Source: Verrucomicrobiota bacterium
GTDB lineage: Bacteria; Verrucomicrobiota; Verrucomicrobiia; Verrucomicrobiales; Akkermansiaceae
DNA length: 34,404 nt
Direction: 5' to 3'
Assembly: GCA_026397725.1 (NCBI GenBank)
Contig: JAPLUI010000171.1
Location: 1-34,404 of the forward strand
Position 1 is the first letter of the stretch; each line of letters opens with the position of its first letter. Both the position numbers and the translations under genes were made by a program. Below are positions 1 through 7,322 of the stretch, in pieces. Below the pieces are notes generated by a model. The model had not been told where the DNA came from. It searched no databases and was given only the letters and a program-made list of their open reading frames with translations.

Positions 1-70
1 TTGTGGTGGTAGCGGAAGGGCGGCCCATGAGTGCGTGCCGAAGGCTCTGTTCATGGACGTTCCTTCCGCT

Positions 71-90
71 CGACGACAGGAATGTCGTCG
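71..90. repeat. Short hairpin, possible dispersed verrucomicrobial repeat
   Basis: The arms CGACGACA (71-78) and TGTCGTCG (83-90) are perfect inverted repeats around a GGAA loop. The flank just upstream (GACGTTCCT, 57-65) is also a near inverted match to AGGAATGTC in the hairpin. I have an impression of similar 'GGACGTTCC...AGGAATGTC' units being dispersed in Verrucomicrobia, but this is recall and not tested. Confidence 0.45.
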
Positions 91-188
91 CTCCCTAACG
101 GGCATCCTCGGAGCCAAGTTACTCGGGAGAGGCGTGCCCGCAGCGAGACGGACCGTGCCTCATGGGAACCCCGCAGCTCTAACGGTTG

Positions 189-229
189 AGCCACAGCGGG
201 GTGGCGGGCTGCGCCTCACCGCTGTGGCT
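189..229. repeat. Hairpin with 11-bp perfect arms
   Basis: AGCCACAGCGG (189-199) pairs perfectly with CCGCTGTGGCT (219-229) across a 19-nt loop. There is no T-tract after it, so it is not a textbook terminator. It could be a structured RNA element or repeat remnant. Confidence 0.5.
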
Positions 230-373
230 AAGTCCCGGTGCTCGCTGCGGCCAGACCATCGTCCGGTCCGTCATGAAAACACGCTATGAGTGAACATCTC
301 ATACCAGAATGAGCCGCCGGGATAGCGGGTCTATTCAATTTTCCTGACGCGCCCTAGGCCGGCGTCGGCAGTG

Positions 374-2011
374 TCAGCGGGCCAGCCCGGCGTTGAGTTT
401 CAAGATCCGGCGCACCTCCTCAAAGGCCGCCGGATGTTGGTGGGAACTGTGACCGGACGGGACGATCTGCTCGGAAGCGGCACCGTCCAGATGGGAACTC
501 CAGTAGGGCACCACGCCGTCACTGGAGTTCGGGGTGTCGCCCTTGCCGCGGTCGCCGATGATCGTATGATAGGTGACGCCGGGCGCGATCGGCAGCTTGT
601 TGACCTCGCGGACGAAGCGGTTGTTGGGCGAGAGCGTGTCGATGCTGTTAGGCGCGCGGTCGAGCTTGAGTGACGCGTCGTCGGCGGTGATGAGGGAAGC
701 GACGGCGTTGCGGGTGTCGGTGAGGAAGCCGGGCATCCGGACCAGGCGTGCGAAGAGGCGGGTGAACCAACGGTTGGCCATCTGCGACCCGCGATGGGGC
801 GCGGAGCAAAAGATCACCCGATGGACATCCGGGCGTTGGTGGAACACCAAGGAATCCTCGAGAAGCTGGCGACTTTGGCCCCGGATGTTGGTGTTCGCAG
901 GCGACGTTCCAAACATCGCCCGCCAAATGGCGTCACCCGCATCGGTCACCATCAGGCGGCTGATGATGCCACCCATGCTGTGACCGATGAGCACGATGTC
1001 CGGGTGCTTGGGAAACACCTTGTTGAGGCCGATCAGTTCTTTTCTGAACAGCGACGCCGAATAGAAATAAGGATAGCCGCTGGGGTAACTGAAGACCCAG
1101 AATTGATACCGTTGCCGCATTTCCGGGTCCTGCAGCAGATGGTTGAACATCGGGGCCCAGGTCACGGGGGTGGAGTCCAGCCCGTGGACGAAGATCACGG
1201 GAATCCGGTTCTTGTCGAACTTCTGAAGCCGGACGAGGCGGGCGGTATCCGAGTACTTCTGCGGGTTCAGCAGGCGGGTGAGGCCGAGTTTGTCAGGCCG
1301 GGCGATCGCCAGATACATGCTGAGGGGCGCGGTGAAATTGGCGGCCAGCACGGGATTGCGACCGGCGATGGCGATCCGCTCTTCATCGAGCGGGTCGTGG
1401 AGTTCGAGGGTGGCGGAGCGGGTTCCCTCGAAGCGCAGGACCGCAGTGAGGGCGACATGGGGTTCGGGGACATCGAAGGTGCGGCGAAAATCCGGATTCC
1501 TCGGCGAGATCGCCACGAGCGGGGCGCCGACACCGTCCCGAGTGGCCTGGGTTTTGGCCAAATCGCCATGGAATTTCAAGGTGGCCACGCTCACATACTG
1601 GCGTTCGACCTGCGGCGCGCCGGGTTCCAACTTGCCCCGCAGCGTATGCGCGGCGGCACCGGTGCCGATGGTGAGTGAGCCGTTCCAGGGCAGTGCATTG
1701 GCCTGGGCGAGCCGTTCCACCAAGAGTCCGACCGCCTGGTTGTAGAGGGCCAGCGCACCATCCTCTCCGGCCAGCGCCTGTTGACCGGCCAGCCGGGCAC
1801 TGTCAAAGAAATGACCGCTGGCCACGAGGGGATCCTTGGCGGTTTTGCCTCCTTCGAGTTCGCGCAGGGCGTCTGACAACGGCGACACGACAAACTCGCC
1901 CGCAGGCGGTTTGCAGACGATTTTCCGGAAGGAGATCGGCGCGGCACAGGAAACCAACAGGACGGCCACCAGGCTGGAGGTCCGCAGGGAGTGATGAAAG
2001 GCGTGAAACAT
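374..2011 (-). CDS. Lipoprotein alpha/beta-hydrolase (esterase/lipase-like)
   Basis: 545 residues. The N-terminus has a hydrophobic segment ending in a lipobox (LVSC, Cys22), so the protein is probably a membrane-anchored lipoprotein. The alpha/beta-hydrolase fold is shown by an oxyanion-type HG motif (VIFVHGLDS, about 273-280), the nucleophile elbow GHSMGG (343-348, Ser345), a plausible acid in SSDGVVP (Asp498) and a histidine-rich segment near 521-526. About 250 residues precede the hydrolase core and carry no domain I recognise. The substrate is unknown; the motifs resemble lipases and PGAP1-like esterases. It starts at the ATG at 2011, and the inverted-repeat element at 2043-2223 lies immediately upstream, in its likely promoter region. 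The hydrolase assignment is firm; the ester substrate is not determined. Confidence 0.85.
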   Translation of the reverse strand: MFHAFHHSLRTSSLVAVLLVSCAAPISFRKIVCKPPAGEFVVSPLSDALRELEGGKTAKDPLVASGHFFDSARLAGQQALAGEDGALALYNQAVGLLVERLAQANALPWNGSLTIGTGAAAHTLRGKLEPGAPQVERQYVSVATLKFHGDLAKTQATRDGVGAPLVAISPRNPDFRRTFDVPEPHVALTAVLRFEGTRSATLELHDPLDEERIAIAGRNPVLAANFTAPLSMYLAIARPDKLGLTRLLNPQKYSDTARLVRLQKFDKNRIPVIFVHGLDSTPVTWAPMFNHLLQDPEMRQRYQFWVFSYPSGYPYFYSASLFRKELIGLNKVFPKHPDIVLIGHSMGGIISRLMVTDAGDAIWRAMFGTSPANTNIRGQSRQLLEDSLVFHQRPDVHRVIFCSAPHRGSQMANRWFTRLFARLVRMPGFLTDTRNAVASLITADDASLKLDRAPNSIDTLSPNNRFVREVNKLPIAPGVTYHTIIGDRGKGDTPNSSDGVVPYWSSHLDGAASEQIVPSGHSSHQHPAAFEEVRRILKLNAGLAR

Positions 2012-2042
2012 GGCGGGGGCGGTGGTTAGGTTAGAGGTTACT

Positions 2043-2223
2043 ACTCAGGTATGGCAGAATCATTGATGGCAGAATCATTTCAGAATTGGAAAAAGTCATT
2101 GGATCACCCCTGTCTGTGCGCATCCGCACGCAGACCGACCGACCCGTGATGAATCCCCCTCAAGACTCTTGAAAAATGATTCTGCCATCAATGATTCTGC
2201 CATGAATTCTTTGGAACCTGAGT
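2043..2223. repeat. 181-bp inverted-repeat element (MITE/REP-like)
   Basis: The left end begins ACTCAGGT (2043-2050) and the right end finishes with its reverse complement ACCTGAGT (2216-2223). Just inside, 2051-2080 and 2174-2203 form a perfect 30-bp inverted repeat, and each arm is itself a tandem pair of GGCAGAATCATT units. The interior carries a smaller imperfect hairpin around 2111-2134. There is no coding capacity, so it resembles a non-autonomous mobile element or an extragenic palindromic repeat sitting between the hydrolase and histidinol-phosphatase genes. I have an impression that GGCAGAATCATT repeats are common in Verrucomicrobia genomes; this is not tested. Confidence 0.75.
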
Positions 2224-2299
2224 GGTGACAATTGCGGTTGGTTTGCATGCGGTGGTTTGCATGGCGGCTATTGGTCGGTCCCGTGGTTTCCGATAGGAT

Positions 2300-3127
2300 T
2301 CACTCCGGTTGCATCACCGGCAAGGGCTCGCTCCGGCGCTGCCCTTGGTTGAAGAGCACCGTTTCCCTATAACCTGCGGCTCTGGCCACGGCGACGGCTT
2401 GCGGAAAATCACGCCCCAGGTGGCCCGGTTCATGCGCGTCGGAGGACAGCACCAGGGGGATGCCCGCCGCGCAGGCCAACTCCAGAAACCGTGGTGCCGG
2501 GTAGCATTCGGCGCACGGCTTGTGCCAGCCTGCCGTGTTCAGCTCGATCACACACCCGGACGCGGCCACGGCAGCAATCACCGGCTCATAATACCGCTCC
2601 AGCTCGCCCGCCGGACGATGGCCGAATTTCTTCACCAAATCCGGATGCGCCAGGATGTCAAACAAGCCGCTCTCCGCCATGGCGGCATAGGCCGTCCAGT
2701 ACTCGCCCCACAGGGCCGCCAAGTCCAGTGTCGCCCAGCGCCCGAGCCACTTGGGATTGTCAAAATCCCAGGGGCCCACGCCCGCGTCGCCCAAATAGTG
2801 GACCGAGCCGATCAGGTAATCCCACTCGTGACGGGCGGCGAGCTGCTCGATCCATGGCTCGCAGCCGGGCAGCCAATCACACTCCAAGCCGACCCGGATC
2901 GCCAAGCGCCCGCCTGCCCGCACCCGCGCCCGCTCGATCCAGCGGCAATACTCCGGCATTTCCGCGTCGCGCATCCGCCACTCGTCGAAGGGCTCCGGCA
3001 ACATCGGCGCATGGTCGGAAATCCCGTATTCCGTGATCCCTGCGAGCAGGGCGGCGTCCACATAGGCCTCCGGCTCGCCCTCCGCATGGCGGCACAGGGG
3101 GGTGTGGGTGTGATAATCTGCTGGCAC
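2300..3127 (-). CDS. PHP-domain histidinol-phosphatase (HisJ/HisK type)
   Basis: 275 residues, the usual length for PHP-type histidinol-phosphatases, which release phosphate from L-histidinol phosphate in histidine biosynthesis. Metal-binding motifs appear in family order: HTH at 6-8, His14, SDHAP with Asp38 and His39, Glu82, GSVH with His110, AHPD with His161, and SSDAHEP with Asp230 and His232. The start codon is GTG at 3127, chosen because the HxH motif lies only six codons in. It is divergent from pta with an 85-bp gap. No other his genes are in the window, so the substrate could be another phosphoester, but the motif set fits HisJ/HisK well. Confidence 0.85.
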   Translation of the reverse strand: MPADYHTHTPLCRHAEGEPEAYVDAALLAGITEYGISDHAPMLPEPFDEWRMRDAEMPEYCRWIERARVRAGGRLAIRVGLECDWLPGCEPWIEQLAARHEWDYLIGSVHYLGDAGVGPWDFDNPKWLGRWATLDLAALWGEYWTAYAAMAESGLFDILAHPDLVKKFGHRPAGELERYYEPVIAAVAASGCVIELNTAGWHKPCAECYPAPRFLELACAAGIPLVLSSDAHEPGHLGRDFPQAVAVARAAGYRETVLFNQGQRRSEPLPVMQPE

Positions 3128-3152
3128 GGCTGGTTGCGGTTGGAATCAGGGA

Positions 3153-3203
3153 TTGAAGCGGCGGCCAATCTCATCCTAGACTCCCCCCACGGCGCAAGCG
3201 CCG
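3153..3203 (+). promoter_or_regulatory. Possible pta promoter and 5' hairpin
   Basis: A weak -35/-10 pair, TTGAAG (3153-3158) and TAGACT (3177-3182) with an 18-nt spacer, precedes a small hairpin with 6-bp arms CGGCGC/GCGCCG (3190-3203) that would fall at the transcript start. The ATG of pta follows at 3213. Four of six bases match consensus in each box, so this is tentative. Confidence 0.25.
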
Positions 3204-3212
3204 ATATCCCCA

Positions 3213-4286
3213 ATGTCCGATTTTCCCACAGAATTCCAACCCGGCAATGTCGTCACCAGGCACCTGCTTGAGCAACTGCGCCGCCATCCGAAACGGGTCG
3301 TGTTCACTGAAGGCGAGGATCTTCGCGTCCTGCAAGCCGCCGCCCTCCTGGTCGAAAACCAAGCCGTCGCCCCCATTCTGCTCGGCGACCGTGACAACAT
3401 CCGGGCCTTGGCCGCCGCGCACGCCGTGCCGCTGGGCCTCATCCACATCATTGATCCACCCAAGTCCGGTGATTTTGCGCTCTTCTGTCGGCGCATGGAA
3501 AACATGGCCCGTTACCGCACTCTCCAGGCCGCAAATCCAGCGGAAATCGTTGCCCGCCCGCATTACTTCGGTGCCCTCATGGTCCAATATGGTCAGGCCG
3601 ATGCCATCATCAGCGGCAACCAGTCGCTCCCCGCAGCCTACATCCGCGCCCTGATCCAGACCATCAAACCGCTCCCTCACGTCACGAAAATCTTCGCCGT
3701 CAGCCTGATGTTGGGGGCGCACCTCAAGCACCTCGGCAGCGATGGCATCCTGTTTCTAGCCGATTGCGGACTCATCCCCAGCCCTACCGTCGAGGATCTC
3801 GCCTCAATCGCCTTGGAAACCGGGAAACTCGCCCGCCATTTCCTCGGGCGCCCACCGCGGGTGGCCATGCTCAGCCATTCAACCAAAGGCTCCGCCAGCA
3901 CCCCGGATGCCAAGCGCATGGCCGCCGCTACCGCTCTCGCCCGCGAACAGGCCAGCGCCGAGTTCCTCAGTATTGAAATCGAAGGCGAGCTGCAAGCCGA
4001 CGTCGCCATCGACCCCGCAGCCGCCGAAATCATGCTCCCCGGGGCCGCATCCCGCCCGGTCGCCGATGTCCTCATCTTTCCCAACCTGGATGCCGCCCAC
4101 ATCGCGCTCAAGCTCCTGCAGCACCTCGCCGGAGCCCAGACCTACGGCCAGATCATTCTCGGCCTCTCCCGTCCCGCCGCCCAAATCCCCCGCACGGCCA
4201 GCGTCGAATCCATCTTCGGCACCGCCGCCGCCGTGGCCGTGGAGGCCATCAAATTCCACCATCTTCATCCCGAATCGGACTTTTGA
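3213..4286 (+). CDS. pta: Phosphate acetyltransferase (phosphotransacetylase)
   Basis: 357 residues, a little longer than the typical core of about 330 residues. Family motifs are visible: TEGED near residue 32, SGNQSLPAAYIRA near 129-141, SHSTKGSAS near 220, and a C-terminal block with ADVLIFPNLDAAH (about 284-296), GLSRPAAQIPRTAS and IFGTAA. The enzyme interconverts acetyl-CoA plus phosphate and acetyl phosphate plus CoA in the cytoplasm. No acetate kinase gene is adjacent. Phosphate butyryltransferase is the main alternative in the same family, but the C-terminal block looks more like Pta. It starts at the ATG at 3213, divergent from the histidinol-phosphatase gene. Confidence 0.88.
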   Translation: MSDFPTEFQPGNVVTRHLLEQLRRHPKRVVFTEGEDLRVLQAAALLVENQAVAPILLGDRDNIRALAAAHAVPLGLIHIIDPPKSGDFALFCRRMENMARYRTLQAANPAEIVARPHYFGALMVQYGQADAIISGNQSLPAAYIRALIQTIKPLPHVTKIFAVSLMLGAHLKHLGSDGILFLADCGLIPSPTVEDLASIALETGKLARHFLGRPPRVAMLSHSTKGSASTPDAKRMAAATALAREQASAEFLSIEIEGELQADVAIDPAAAEIMLPGAASRPVADVLIFPNLDAAHIALKLLQHLAGAQTYGQIILGLSRPAAQIPRTASVESIFGTAAAVAVEAIKFHHLHPESDF

Positions 4287-4363
4287 CCGGCCTTTCCCGG
4301 CGCTTTCAACAAGTTAGATTGACCTTCGGTGCCAACCCAGCTATCCCCTCGGGGGTGACGATC

Positions 4364-5227
4364 ATGCCCATTTTCCGCCTGCTGGTTCCGGCACTCGCCA
4401 TGGCCGGCCTGGCCCATGCCCAGCTTGCCACTTCCCTGCGGCTCTCCAAGCTCCAGTACCTCTCCGGCGAGCCAATCATCGCCGTCGTCACCATCACCAA
4501 TCATGCCGGCCGCGACATCGTTTTCCAAGGCGATGCCCAGCGCCCGTGGCTCGACTTTGTCATCACTGACAACCAGGGCAACTCCGCCACTCCCACCGGC
4601 CGGGGCGGCTTCGGTTCCATGAAAATCAGCGCCGGCCAAACCCGGGCCCGCCAGGTGGACCTCACCCTCCTGTTCCAACTCGCCGACCATGGGAACTACT
4701 CCGCCGCCGCCACCATCCGCATGCCCGGCCCAGCCGGCGAGACCACCACCACCAACCGCGTCCTCTTCACCGTCAGCCCCGGACGCCCCTACTGGACCCA
4801 AAAAGTCGGCACCGGCGGCCGTGCCGGCAAAGTCCGCGAATTCCGCGTCCTGAACTTCAGCGGCGATCAAAAATCCCAGCTCTACGCCCAGGTCATGGAT
4901 GGCCGCACCGGCCTGCCCATCCGCACCTTCTCCCTTGGCGAAGCCCTGCTCCTGCGCAAACCCAGCGTCACCGTGGACAAAAAACAACGCATGCACGTGC
5001 TCTTCCTCGCCTCCCCCACCGCCTGGATCCACGCCCAGGTCGATACCGATGGCAACCTCGTCAATCGCGCCATCCACCAGCGCGGCCCGCAGGGCGATCC
5101 CTTGCTCATCACCGCCCCGGACGGCACCGTCAGCGTCGCTAACAGCATCCCCTACGACCCCACCGCCGCCGCCGCCGCCCGCGCCAAATTCCGCAAACTC
5201 TCCGAACGCCCATCCATCACTTACTAG
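4364..5227 (+). CDS. Secreted protein of unknown function
   Basis: 287 residues from the ATG at 4364. I prefer this start because it gives a clean signal peptide (basic Arg, hydrophobic core, AHA cleavage motif near residue 20) and is preceded by a G-rich GGGGGTGA sequence. The frame is open to 4283 and would overlap pta, but that extension has no signal features. The mature N-terminal half looks beta-rich, with the phrases GEPIIAVVTITN and WLDFVITDNQG, similar in flavour to Ig-like or BsuPI-like domains. No catalytic motif is visible. It is probably periplasmic and may be co-transcribed with pta. Confidence 0.7.
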   Translation: MPIFRLLVPALAMAGLAHAQLATSLRLSKLQYLSGEPIIAVVTITNHAGRDIVFQGDAQRPWLDFVITDNQGNSATPTGRGGFGSMKISAGQTRARQVDLTLLFQLADHGNYSAAATIRMPGPAGETTTTNRVLFTVSPGRPYWTQKVGTGGRAGKVREFRVLNFSGDQKSQLYAQVMDGRTGLPIRTFSLGEALLLRKPSVTVDKKQRMHVLFLASPTAWIHAQVDTDGNLVNRAIHQRGPQGDPLLITAPDGTVSVANSIPYDPTAAAAARAKFRKLSERPSITY

Positions 5228-5330
5228 CCCGCCCCCACCCTCCGGAAAAAAATCACGCTTTTCCAAAAAAAAGCTTTACAAAACCTGAAAATATCAATAA
5301 TTCCTAATTGTTCGCAGCACCCTATTTCTC
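5228..5330 (+). promoter_or_regulatory. AT-rich promoter region of the amidase gene
   Basis: This gap is strikingly AT-rich compared with its surroundings. It contains A-runs, AAGCTTTACA around 5271-5280 and AATATCAATAATTCC around 5290-5304. TTTACA at 5275 could act as a -35 element, but no good -10 sits at the expected distance. The composition, rather than a box match, suggests a promoter. Confidence 0.3.
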
Positions 5331-5936
5331 ATGAAAACGATTTTTTGTCATTCCTTGGCGCTCGTCGCGTTCTGCGTGTTTGGATCTGCGGCGCAGGCTG
5401 CGGGGTTCAGCACGGTGGTCATTGATCCCGGCCATGGTGGCCATGACAAGGGCGGCCAATGGGGGCAGGTCTATGAGAAGCACCTCGCCCTGGACACCGC
5501 CACCCGCTTGGAAAGCCAACTCCGGCAAAAAGGCTTCCGCACCGTGATGACCCGCAGGAGCGACTACTTCATCTCCCTGCCCCAGCGCGTCAGCATCGCC
5601 AACCGCTACCGCAACGCGATTTTCGTCGCCGTCCACTACAACTACACCTGGAAGCCGGACGTCAACGGGCTGGAAACCTATTACAACACTCCGCAAAGCG
5701 AGCAACTCGCCCGCTGCGTCCATGCTTGCATGACGAAGCGCGTCCGCACCGCGGATCGCGGCGTCAAGTCTGCCCGCTACTATGTCATTCGTAACACCAC
5801 CATCCCGGCCATCCTCGTCGAGTGCGGCTTCGTCAGCAACGCCGCCGAACGCAGCCGCATGAAATCCGCATGGTTCCGCGATTCTCTCGCTCGCGGCATC
5901 GCCGAGGGCATCGTGCGCTACCGCAACAGCCTCTGA
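5331..5936 (+). CDS. N-acetylmuramoyl-L-alanine amidase (Amidase_3)
   Basis: 201 residues with a signal peptide (about 1-23, ending AQAA), so it is exported. It is a compact zinc amidase of the AmiA/AmiC catalytic type with no extra wall-binding domain. Expected residues are present in order: IDPGHGG with zinc ligand His35, Glu49 in YEKHLAL, His102 in VAVHYNYT, and catalytic Glu164 in ILVECGFVSN. It cleaves the amide bond between N-acetylmuramic acid and L-alanine in peptidoglycan during cell separation or wall turnover. The usual SIHANS around the second histidine is replaced by AVHYNYT, which keeps the ligand. Confidence 0.88.
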   Translation: MKTIFCHSLALVAFCVFGSAAQAAGFSTVVIDPGHGGHDKGGQWGQVYEKHLALDTATRLESQLRQKGFRTVMTRRSDYFISLPQRVSIANRYRNAIFVAVHYNYTWKPDVNGLETYYNTPQSEQLARCVHACMTKRVRTADRGVKSARYYVIRNTTIPAILVECGFVSNAAERSRMKSAWFRDSLARGIAEGIVRYRNSL

Positions 5937-5965
5937 CTGAGGGATTTGGCGCAGAGAGCGGCCCT

Positions 5966-5987
5966 TGGCCACCCATGGAGGTGGCCA
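5966..5987. terminator. Hairpin after the amidase gene, possible terminator
   Basis: TGGCCACC (5966-5973) and GGTGGCCA (5980-5987) form a perfect 8-bp stem with a 6-nt loop, 30 bp after the amidase stop codon. No clear T-run follows, so intrinsic termination is uncertain. Confidence 0.35.
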
Positions 5988-6129
5988 TTCTGGCCGTCGC
6001 TGCTCATGGAATGCGCAAGCCCGACCGCCGGACGACGCCTTGTGCTCTCGCCATGGTCGCGGCGGACAGGTGTCCGCCCGTGCTTACGACGGTCTTGCCA
6101 GCGGCCCAGCCACCTGCTACACCAAGGGC

Positions 6130-6882
6130 ATGCCATTGCTTCTCGGCGTCAACATTGATCACATTGCCACCTTGCGCCAGGCACGCTATGCCCGCGCTCC
6201 CGAGGCGTTCAATGCCGAACCCTCACCCCTGCTGGCCGCCTTCGACGCGCTCGCAGGCGGGGCCGACTCGCTCACGCTCCACGTCCGCAGCGATCGCCGC
6301 CACATGCAGGACGCGGATGCCTTCCGCATCCGTGCCAAGGTGCCGCTGCCGCTCAATCTCGAAATGGGCGTCACGGCGGAAATGCTCACCCTCGCCCTGA
6401 AGTTGCAACCCGACTTCGCCTGCCTGGTGCCGGAATCCCGCGAGGAAATCACCACCGAGGGCGGCCTCGAGGTGGCGCTTCGCTTCGAGCCAACCCGCAT
6501 GGCCGTGACCCGACTTCAGGAGGCCGGCATCCGGGTGAGCTTGTTCATCGATCCCGACCTGCCTCAAGTCGAAGCCGCGGCCCGCACCGGGGCCCGAATG
6601 ATAGAACTCCACACCGGCTGCTTCGCCAATGCGCCGGAGGCCGCCAGAGACGCCGAAATCCAACGACTCGCCGCCGCCGCACAAGCGGGGCATGCCGCCG
6701 GCCTGCAAGTCAATGCCGGCCACGGCATCAATTATTCCAACCTCACCCGACTCTGGGCCGTCCCGCATCTGGTGGAGTTGAACATCGGCCACAGCATCGT
6801 GGCACGCGCCCTGCACAGCGGACTCACCCCTGCCGTGCGTGCCATGAAGGAACTCATGGCCACCTACCCCACCTTGACATGA
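6130..6882 (+). CDS. pdxJ: Pyridoxine 5'-phosphate synthase
   Basis: 250 residues from the ATG at 6130, matching the usual PdxJ length of about 240-250. The frame is open further upstream to 5965, but that part is low-complexity and overlaps a hairpin. Motifs follow the family: VNIDHIATLRQAR at 7-19, HVRSDRRHMQD at 51-61 (catalytic His51), LEMG with Glu78, IELHTGCFA, NAGHGINYSNL and ELNIGHSIVARAL. PdxJ condenses 1-deoxy-D-xylulose 5-phosphate with 3-amino-2-oxopropyl phosphate to give pyridoxine 5'-phosphate, in DXP-dependent vitamin B6 synthesis. The stop codon overlaps the acpS start (ATGA), the pdxJ-acpS arrangement also known from enterobacteria. Confidence 0.95.
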   Translation: MPLLLGVNIDHIATLRQARYARAPEAFNAEPSPLLAAFDALAGGADSLTLHVRSDRRHMQDADAFRIRAKVPLPLNLEMGVTAEMLTLALKLQPDFACLVPESREEITTEGGLEVALRFEPTRMAVTRLQEAGIRVSLFIDPDLPQVEAAARTGARMIELHTGCFANAPEAARDAEIQRLAAAAQAGHAAGLQVNAGHGINYSNLTRLWAVPHLVELNIGHSIVARALHSGLTPAVRAMKELMATYPTLT

Positions 6883-7304
6883 CGCTTCACGGCATTGGCA
6901 TCGACGTGGTGGAAGTGGCACGCATCGCCGCCGCCATCGAGCGGCATGGCGAAGCCTTGCTCGCCCGCCTCTTCACCATTGCCGAGCGCGACTACTGCAC
7001 CTCGAAAATGCATCCGGCGCTCCACTACGCCGCCCGCTTTGCCGCCAAAGAGGCCGCTTCCAAAGCCTTGGGCACCGGTATCGGCAGGCATGCCAACTGG
7101 CTCGACCTGGAAGTCACCCATGATCCCGCCGGCGCCCCCAAGCTCCAGCTCCACGGCCTCGCCGCCGCCTTTGCCAACACCCATGGCATCACCGCAATCC
7201 AAATCAGCCTCACCCACGCCAAAGCCTACGCCGCCGCCAACGCCATCGCAATCAAAGACCCAACCCCCATCCCTCCGTCCGATGCTCTCTCCGATAACCG
7301 ATAA
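6879..7304 (+). CDS. acpS: Holo-[acyl-carrier-protein] synthase
   Basis: 141 residues. AcpS transfers 4'-phosphopantetheine from CoA to apo-ACP. The signature GIGIDVVEVARI (5-16, Mg-binding Asp9) and RFAAKEAASKALGTG (53-67, Glu58) are intact, as is the later SLTHAKAYA. It overlaps pdxJ by four bases and is almost certainly translationally coupled to it. The last codons and the stop TAA fall inside a heptanucleotide tandem repeat (7291-7317), which gives the protein a short non-conserved tail; changes in copy number would alter that tail. Confidence 0.93.
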   Translation: MTLHGIGIDVVEVARIAAAIERHGEALLARLFTIAERDYCTSKMHPALHYAARFAAKEAASKALGTGIGRHANWLDLEVTHDPAGAPKLQLHGLAAAFANTHGITAIQISLTHAKAYAAANAIAIKDPTPIPPSDALSDNR

Positions 7305-7317
7305 CCGATAACCGATA
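7291..7317 (+). repeat. Heptanucleotide tandem repeat (CCGATAA)
   Basis: Nearly four copies of a 7-bp unit (CCGATAA) span the acpS stop codon and end 5 bp before the hemB ATG. This is the second 7-bp-period repeat in the window, the other being at 20269-20370. Confidence 0.85.
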
Positions 7318-7322
7318 CCCCC

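Larger units (their letters stand above)
1..373. other. Non-coding stretch with hairpins, no supported gene
   Basis: I find no convincing protein gene here. The open frame at 35-289 is arginine-rich, has no recognisable domain, and crosses two strong hairpins. The stretch holds an 8-bp-arm hairpin at 71-90 and an 11-bp-arm hairpin at 189-229. It lies downstream of the minus-strand hydrolase gene ending at 374, so part of it may serve as a 3' region. No tRNA, tmRNA or RNase P signature was recognised. Confidence 0.5.

Noticed and set aside
35..289. 84-residue open frame at the window start
   Set aside because: Arginine-rich, no domain, crosses two perfect hairpins; better explained as repeat or structured non-coding DNA.
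794..1678. Long plus-strand frame opposite the hydrolase gene
   Set aside because: Antisense shadow of a well-supported minus-strand gene; no motifs.
4265..5266. Minus-strand glycine-rich 333-residue frame
   Set aside because: Shadow of the secreted-protein gene; extreme Gly/Ala/Asp composition is typical of antisense GC-rich frames.
5965..6129. Upstream extension of pdxJ
   Set aside because: The PdxJ family starts at VNIDH close to residue 7 of the 6130 start; the extension overlaps a hairpin and has no conservation signal I recognise.
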